The translations under genes and the position numbers were made by a program. A stretch of 64,000 bases of DNA from Gloeopeniophorella convolvens. Taxonomy: Eukaryota; Basidiomycota; Agaricomycetes; Russulales. The DNA lies in the NCBI GenBank assembly GCA_022496205.1, contig WTXD01000047.1, positions 142,803 to 206,802 on the forward strand, in the 5' to 3' direction. Below, one piece after another: positions 57,797-64,000 of the stretch. Position 1 is the first letter of the stretch. Each line of letters starts with the position of its first letter. The notes beneath the pieces are model-generated. The model saw nothing but the letters and a program-made list of their open reading frames with translations, searched no databases and had not been told where the DNA came from.

Positions 57797-60043
57797 ATGG
57801 CGTCCAAGGAGCTTGCTCGGAGCCCTGTCTTCGCATCAGTCTTAGAAGACATCAAGCTGTCCACTGAAGCGCGCGTCCAGATATCTTATGAACGCGCGCA
57901 AGCCATTGCTGCGCTGTATGGTAAGTCCATTGGGCCAATTTAACATCTGCCACTTGTTCACGACAGCGACTCTTGCTAGCGCCGACTCGCGAAGATGTAT
58001 TATCTCTCTCAGCGAACTTCTGGGCTATATTCAAGGATCCTATCTGTGCCGTGGACGGCGCAGCCTTTACACACCTGACAATACAATATAGTCTTTGTTC
58101 TGGTATCATAGCGGCTATGGGCCAAGGCCCATATATTCAGCCCATCCTCAGACAGATCCTTGATTTTGAGGTCGTGTAAGCCCAATCTCTCCTCGATCCG
58201 TGCACACGACTAAATGGGTCCCTAGGGGGCAGTTCTGCCTCACAGAAGTTGATCACGGTCTGGACGCGGCCCACCTCGAGACAACCGTTACTTTACTTCC
58301 AGATAACACTTTCCTGTTGAACACCCCTCACGAAGGCGCCGCAAAGTGTGTCGTGCTCTCTCTTTTGACATTCCTGACCTCATGAGCATCTCGAAGGTTC
58401 ATGCCGCCTACGACGCCAGCCGGCATCCCTCTGTCGCTGTCGTCTTTGCGAGGACGATTGTACGCGAACAAGACCACGGAGTGAAGCCATTCCTTGTTCA
58501 CATTCATGACGGGAAGTCTATGGTGCGTGGAGTTGTGAGCAAGTGCGTCGCACGCATTGTATATACGGAAGGTTCGAAGCTGATTAGATCACAATCATCG
58601 GCAGGCTTTTACCCCATCGCAGTGGCGTTAATCCAGTGAACCACGCCTTCACCTCATTCAACAATGTTCGCCTCCCGCGAGGCGCACTTTTGGGAACTAT
58701 CGAGAAACCTGCCGACTCCCATGCTGCATACATAGCGACATATCTCGCCTCACCATCGGAATGGTGGCATTAACTTCGGCCATCATCTCCCAATTTGCGT
58801 TATCGTGCCACATCGTTGCGCGCTACAGCCAGCGGCGAATGGTGCACGGTTCATCCCGGAGCCTCATACCGATCATATCCTTCCAAACCCAACGCATTCC
58901 GATCCTTACAGCGCTCGCGCAGGTATTCGTCTTGCGAGCAATGCGAGATGCAACTATGATCAACTTCTCCAAGCCTGATTTGGATCCACGCGTGCGCCAC
59001 GCCATCGCCACCTTATTCAAGGTCACTTCTGTTATGCACGCGCGGGCCTCTACCTTCGAACTAGGGAGCGTTGCGGTGCTCAAGGTACATTTCCGATGAA
59101 TCAGATCTCAGTCCATCAGGCATGTCTACGTACCTGAACCCAAGGTGCTGCATTTTTACTGATGACATCGCGCCAGGCGGATCTGCGTGGTATCGCTGTG
59201 GCTGAAGGTGACCTTCTTGTGATCTCCATTCGTACGTCATCCTCGACGTTTCCTGAGGAAAATTACTCATTTTGTGAGATAGGTCTGGCGTCGGAACTCT
59301 TGTTGGGACGCTACGCTCTGCTACCAACGGTTTACCCAGACAACCTTCTCGCACGACACGAGGCCGGCCTCATTTCTCAGCTCCGGGCACAACTCGCAGG
59401 GCTCGGTAATCACAGAAGTGCAGAGTACAATGCTGTACTTCTTCCAGAAGCCCTCCCGCTCGTGCAGGCAATCGGACAGCGCATTGCGTATGACGCTGCG
59501 CGCACAGCGGGCATCGACACCTGTCTCCTCGACATGTACGTCGCGACTTGCGTTCGCCAGGACGAATCGTGGTACGTTGAATCCCTCGGGATGACGCGGA
59601 GGGAGCTGCGCGCGATGGAGACACGTGCGGTGGATGCGCTGTTCCCGCAGCTGGACAAGTTCCTCACGCTGATGGACGTCGAGGCATATGTGACTGCGCC
59701 CATCGTTTCCGCGGATAGGTGGTCTGCATTCGTCGATGGCCTGCCGGTCTCCGGTGACGGGGAGCCAGATTTGGACCTGCGCGCGGGCGCTCCGGGCTCC
59801 CCCAGTGTGGGCAACGGCCTACGAGCCCGGCTCTACCATCCCTCTGGGTTACTTCTTCAAAGCTGTGATATTCCATGCGTGTTATATACATTTATGTTAA
59901 CGTTCATACCTTGTTGCCCTCGGCCACGAATAGACATCTCAAACGCCAGCGTTATTCCATGCGAAATCGTATATTGGCCCAACTATCAACCGACTGGTTT
60001 TCACTGGGCCCTGGCATATGCTCCTCTGACAACGGTGGCGTAA
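57797..60043 (+). pseudogene. Acyl-CoA oxidase/dehydrogenase-like gene A, with frameshifts
   Basis: Start MASKELARSPVFASVLEDIK at 57797. After an intron (57921-57987) comes APTREDVLSLSANFWAIFKD, then FCLTEVDHGLDAAHLETTVT, the FAD/substrate-region motif of peroxisomal acyl-CoA oxidases. KFMPPTTPAGIP then changes frame near 58,428 to SVAVVFARTIVREQDHGVKP. VNHAFTSFNNVRLPRGALLG follows, with a second one-base change near 58,735, then RLTIGMVALTSAIISQFALS, IISFQTQRIPILTALAQVFV and ELLLGRYALLPTVYPDNLLA. The last exon has VQAIGQRIAYDAARTAGIDT, QDESWYVESLGMTRRELRAM and VEAYVTAPIVSADRWSAFVD. Acyl-CoA oxidases start peroxisomal beta-oxidation, transferring electrons to oxygen. The C-terminal extension to TAA/TGA near 60043 looks non-conserved, and the true end may be near 59,830. 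With two one-base shifts it is either a recent pseudogene or wrong in sequence. Confidence 0.7.
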
Positions 60044-60549
60044 TCCGATTATCATCAGTAGCAAATCATACATACGCTTTTCTTTGCTGAGCACCTTGGG
60101 TCAAACGCTCAATCAGTGCGCTAGTGATGTCCCACCGATTGGCACCTTTCACGCCACCCTGGTGACATGCGAGAGGGAAAGATGGAAACTTCATTCGGAG
60201 AAGTTTGTGACGAGACTCTGGCCCCGAAAAGAGGCGCCAACTGTTCCCAGTACCAGAAAGAGGGTCTGATGATACGGAACTTGTTGAAGGTAGTAAGCGC
60301 CAGTAGCCGCCCGACAGCAGAACGATAATGCACGATTCCGGTAATCGTAGCGGGGACTCCCAGCGTTATCTCACAGCCTCGACGAGACGCTCCCATGTGG
60401 CTTCCGCCTAGCATGTTTCACCTGAGCGAAGCTCCATCAGCAAGCTCCATCATGCAGAAGAGGAACCGTCACCTGGACCGCGTCTCGAGCGAAAGTCGGC
60501 ACGTCCCCAAGCGGAGACACGGTCTTCACGAAATCGGCCCAATTCTCCG

Positions 60550-62432
60550 CGAGGAAATGGGGGCAGTTACGTACGCGCCGACGCCCAGACGCTCAAGCAA
60601 CTCGTCCAGTCACGAGAACAGCGCATCCGCCGCGCCTGCTTGCATCGCCTGCAGCCCACGCGCGTCATCCAAGGCGCTCGACTACAAGCCTCGTCCTGCC
60701 GGGCGCAGCTCGCGACATACATGTCCAGCAGGCACGCGTCGACGCCGGCTGCGCGCGGCATCATTGCGATGCGCTGCCCGATCGTCTGCACGAGCGGGAG
60801 AGACTACGGGAGGATCGTGGTGTTGTACTCTGCGCTCCGGTGGTGGCCGGTCGCCGCGAGTTGGGAACGGAGCTGAGAGAAAAGACCAGCCTCGTGCTGT
60901 GCGAGGAGGTTCTCTGGGTATGCCGTTCGGGTAGCGTGTAGTGTCCCAGGAGGAGCTCTGACGCCAGACCTGCCAGACAAAGGTGAGGTATACATACTCC
61001 TATCTGACATGGGTGACTTCCACGTACGAATGTAGATGACGAGAATGTCTCCTGCGATAGAGATGCCGTGCATGTCAGACTAAACCGACGAAAGGGTCAG
61101 TCCGCTCACATCATCTCCATCGTGGGACGACGCACCAGCATCCTGGTAATCTGGTTTATGACAAACATCCCCTGAGCCCCGCAGCGATCGCGAAGTTCGT
61201 TGAGCATAGCTCGTGCGCGTGTGATGACCGTCACCTTGAAGGATGTTGCAGCCGCGTGGGCAATGCGTGGGTTTAGATGTACCTCGGAACACGGCGCCGA
61301 GGCTTTGTTGCATATATCTCGAGAACAAACGCCTGAGCAAGGGCCACGAAGATCTGAACCTGCTGTGTCTGGAAGGACATGATAGGGTTTGGCCCTCCTG
61401 CTGAGTCAAAAACTACGCATCTTTGACCATAGCATGCAGCAATGTAGGTGGAAATTTCGAGCGCAGAAACGCCGTATGCACCTAGAACAAGTATGCCAAC
61501 GGCCATGCAAGAGATATTGGCGAGGAATGCGGCGGGCGGGTCTGCCGGCTTGTCTGCGTCACCGCGCAATGTGGAAGTAGATTAGGGGATGGCTTAGGTA
61601 GCTCGAGCCGCCGCGTTGGGGCAGAACCCTGGCGCCTGATGCGTGAGATCGCGCAAGAGGCAGTGTTGTGATTGCACACCTCATCCCAACTCCACACGTC
61701 CGAGTTGCTCCGTCATGGACATGGACGATGAATGGTTCCACGCCGTGATCCTTTCCTTGTACGATTGCTCTTGCGAAGATTACGGCGACGCAAGGAACAC
61801 CGGCTGGGGCTGCTGGATGCATATACCTGCGCCGGTCAGTTTAGGGAATATTAGGCATTAACGAGACATACTTTGCAGCATCCTCGTGAGGCACGTGCAG
61901 GAGGAAGTTATTATCTGACATCATTGTAGCGGTTGCCTCTAAATAAATCGCATCCGTGGTCGACTTCAGTAAGATAGAATTGCCCGCTGCAATGCGGTGA
62001 GCACCAAAGGCGTACACGGAGAACACAACTCACTTACACCACCTCGGAGTCCAAAATTTGCTGGACAAGGACTGCAAGCGGAGTTAGGCGCAACAGAGTC
62101 CCTGCAGAGAGATTGCATTGCAGCAAAGGGCGCACCATCACTGACATATCAAGGTAGCATAACGGGTCGCCGAGCATGGCCCAGAACTTGGGCGAGAGCG
62201 GGAAGATGTCATCTGCAGTAAGCGCCAAGAACACGAGCAGTCAGCTGTCCGATATGGGGGCCCAGCCTGTGACGCGCAGTAGAGCTTGGCGACTTACAGA
62301 GCTCGATCATAGGACTGCTTGACCTGCTCTCTGACCGGAAAGCTCGGACTTGATTGATGGATCGAAGAGAGGACCGAGAATGAGTTCCCGAGTGCTCTCA
62401 TGCTGCGCAGGCAATGCGTGGGTCCTTGACAT
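60550..62432 (-). pseudogene. Acyl-CoA oxidase-like copy B, degraded
   Basis: Start at about 62432 (MSRTHALPAQHESTRELILG, then PLFDPSIKSELS). A frame change precedes VREQVKQSYDRAL. Further exons: LTADDIFPLSPKFWAMLGDP, ATATMMSDNNFLLHVPHEDA, GVPCVAVIFARAIVQGKDHG, VEPFIVHVHDG, PIMSFQTQQVQIFVALAQAF. Then KVTVITRARAMLNELRDRCG, AYPENLLAQHEAGLFSQLRS and LVQTIGQRIA. The last exon is badly damaged: a deletion after GQRIA, loss of part of the QDEA..VVERLG block, and a TGA where copy A has Gln (DALFS-stop-LDELLERLG). It lies tail-to-tail with copy A. The damage is spread and includes a nonsense change, so true decay is likely here. Confidence 0.65.
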
Positions 62433-63300
62433 AGCCGCAAATTCATATCAAGTCCATGCGCCGTATGTGGTGTGAGACTGAGTGACGCAGGGACGATGGC
62501 ATCAGTGACACCTCTACAACTGCTGTGACCTTATCTCGGTCGAGTCTAGCAGTACTAGTACCTGAGGCCGTCTGATGGTGTCACATAAGAGTCTTCACAA
62601 CCATTAGAAGAGGAGATAATACACCTCTTCTGGTCACCCCACATGACCTCGTGCCTCGCAAGTTGTGCCTCGGGTTCTTAGGCACCGCAGAAGTGTCGAT
62701 GATGCTTGACGCGGGATGAGGGACGGTGGTGTGATTCCCAGAAAAGAGCCTAGATATGGCCACAAAGAGTCATGCATGTGCACAACCAAGGTCCAACGCA
62801 CGACGAAATCTGAACGGAAGGGCGTCATAACACTGACAAAGCCTCACGGCCCCATGGTGAGAGAATGCAGAAGGGGCTGAGCGTACGACAACTTGCTGCG
62901 CGTCGCCCGCCGGCAAGCCCCGGTCCCCCGGAAGCACTCCGAGAATACCCCGGGAACCCGTCCCAACTGCCAGCAGTAAGTAACGGTATCCCCATCATTC
63001 AGAGGGCTGGGGTGCGCGGCTTCATGCACATGTTGAACGGAGGCAGAGGCATCCGCGTGCGACACGGATAGTGCCCACATGTTCGCGCTGCAAACATCAC
63101 CCTCAGACCTCCCGGCCACATGCTCAATGTCACCCAGAGCGCCAATGATGGCGCTGCGCCCGCCGCCACGAAACGAGCGCCACCGCCGAGGCCAACAGAT
63201 CGACTACTTTGGGTATATTTCATATGCATTAACGTTTGGCGCCACTGACAGGCTACGGCAGACTGTCCGGCATGCAAACACTAGATGGCTAACCTAATTC
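62433..63300. other. Intergenic between acyl-CoA oxidase-like copies B and C
   Basis: No supported exon on either strand. Confidence 0.4.
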
Positions 63301-63302
63301 GA

Positions 63303-63355
63303 AGGCAGGAAAGAAAGAAAGAGAGAGGGAGAGAGAGAAAGAAAGAAAGAAAAAA
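63303..63355 (+). repeat. GA/GAAA-rich simple repeat
   Basis: Purine run of GAAA and GA units just downstream of the copy C stop. Confidence 0.85.
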
Positions 63356-63517
63356 TGCGCGAAACAAAACTTGGCAGGAAAGTCCGGGAACGCACGCCAC
63401 AGCCGCCACGCAGCCCCGCGTCCACCCTTCATAGCATTGAGCGCACGCCGCGGTGCGGCTCGCGCATCGACGCCATCGACACGTCGCTGCTGAGCAGCGC
63501 AGCCGGTGCTAATGCCG

Positions 63518-64000
63518 TCACCGGGGCCGGCGCCTCCGCCTCCTCGCCAGTGCCGGGGCCCACAGCCACACGCCGCGCGCCTCGCCGAACGTCGTGAGCC
63601 CGCCAACGAATTGCGTCCAGCGCTTGTCCGATACGATCGGCGCGACGATGTACGGCTCGACGTCCATGCGCTCGAGGTACTCCTCGAGGTGCGGCAGCAC
63701 CGCCTCGACGCGTCCGCCTCGGCCGCGCAGCGCCGCGCGGCGCGCACCTGCGCACTCGACGTACCACGCCTCGTCCTGCAGCACCGCGGCCGCTCGAACA
63801 GCGCGAGCAGCGGCGCGTCGAGCGCGGCGACGCGCGCCGCGTCGTACGCGACGCGCTGCCCGATCGCGTGCACGAGCGGCATCGCGCGCGGGAGCAGCGC
63901 GCGGCCGTATGCCGCACCGCGGTGCCGCCTGGTGCGGCGCGCAGCGCAGCGCGCAGCTCGGCGAAGAGCCCTGCTTCGTGCGCGCGAGGAGGCTGTCAGG
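63518..64000 (-). pseudogene. Acyl-CoA oxidase-like copy C, 3' part only, frameshifted
   Basis: Runs off the right edge. Reads EAGLFAELRAALRAAPGGTA, then changes frame before RALLPRAMPLVHAIGQRVAY, DAARVAALDAPLLALFER. It changes frame again before VLQDEAWYVECAGARRAALR, RVEAVLPHLEEYLERMDVEP and YIVAPIVSDKRWTQFVGGLT, ending in an Arg-rich WAPALARRRRRRPR. The sequence is markedly more GC-rich than copies A and B. The two frame changes are single-base. It is in tandem with copy B on the minus strand. Confidence 0.62.

Noticed and set aside
59820..59835. Peroxisomal PTS1 tail (ARL) in acyl-CoA oxidase-like copy A
   Set aside because: ARL is not followed by a stop codon; the frame continues.

Overview
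The window is nuclear DNA of a filamentous basidiomycete, most likely an Agaricomycete. The protein-coding genes carry many short introns (about 50-60 bases, GT..AG with CTNAC-like branch sites). The host DNA is GC-rich. Families typical of wood- and litter-decay fungi are present: a GH92 mannosidase, an S10 carboxypeptidase, Rds1-type ferritin-like secreted proteins, mannitol-1-phosphate dehydrogenase and a DUF1479 oxygenase. There is also a chromodomain Ty3/gypsy retrotransposon. No database search was possible, so family names rest on motifs and remembered family patterns.

1-13 kb: the 3' end of an unrecognised coiled-coil gene; two tandem alpha/beta-hydrolase-fold paralogues (1267-3159 and 4019-6003); HNT1-like histidine-triad hydrolase; KRR1 ribosome-assembly factor; an EAF-type Pol II elongation factor; and, on the minus strand, a secreted ferritin-like protein.

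13-26 kb: a secreted serine carboxypeptidase with an apparent AT-AC intron next to its catalytic His, an NmrA-like gene, an extended SDR reductase, an ER co-chaperone of the DNAJC3/p58 type, a small membrane protein and a DUF1479 protein.

26-36 kb: a GATA-like zinc-finger gene behind about 3 kb of very GC-rich DNA without a convincing gene, then two ferritin-like paralogues, one with a premature stop at a predicted metal ligand.

37-49 kb: a BCAS3-type WD40 gene, a GH92 alpha-mannosidase, an unassigned possibly coding stretch, intronless mannitol-1-phosphate 5-dehydrogenase, and a small secreted Cys-rich protein. An AT-rich island then ends in interstitial CCCTAA telomere-type repeats.

49.9-57.6 kb: a 7.8-kb chromovirus-type LTR retrotransposon on the minus strand. 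Its gag and pol are frameshifted, but an intact extra 453-codon ORF lies between integrase and the 3' LTR. An 11-base primer-binding site is perfectly complementary to a segment inside its own LTR, as in Tf1-type self-priming.

57.8-64 kb: three acyl-CoA oxidase/dehydrogenase-like copies, all with apparent single-base frameshifts. These, and the one-sided deletions between the two LTRs, could be real decay or indel errors in the assembly.
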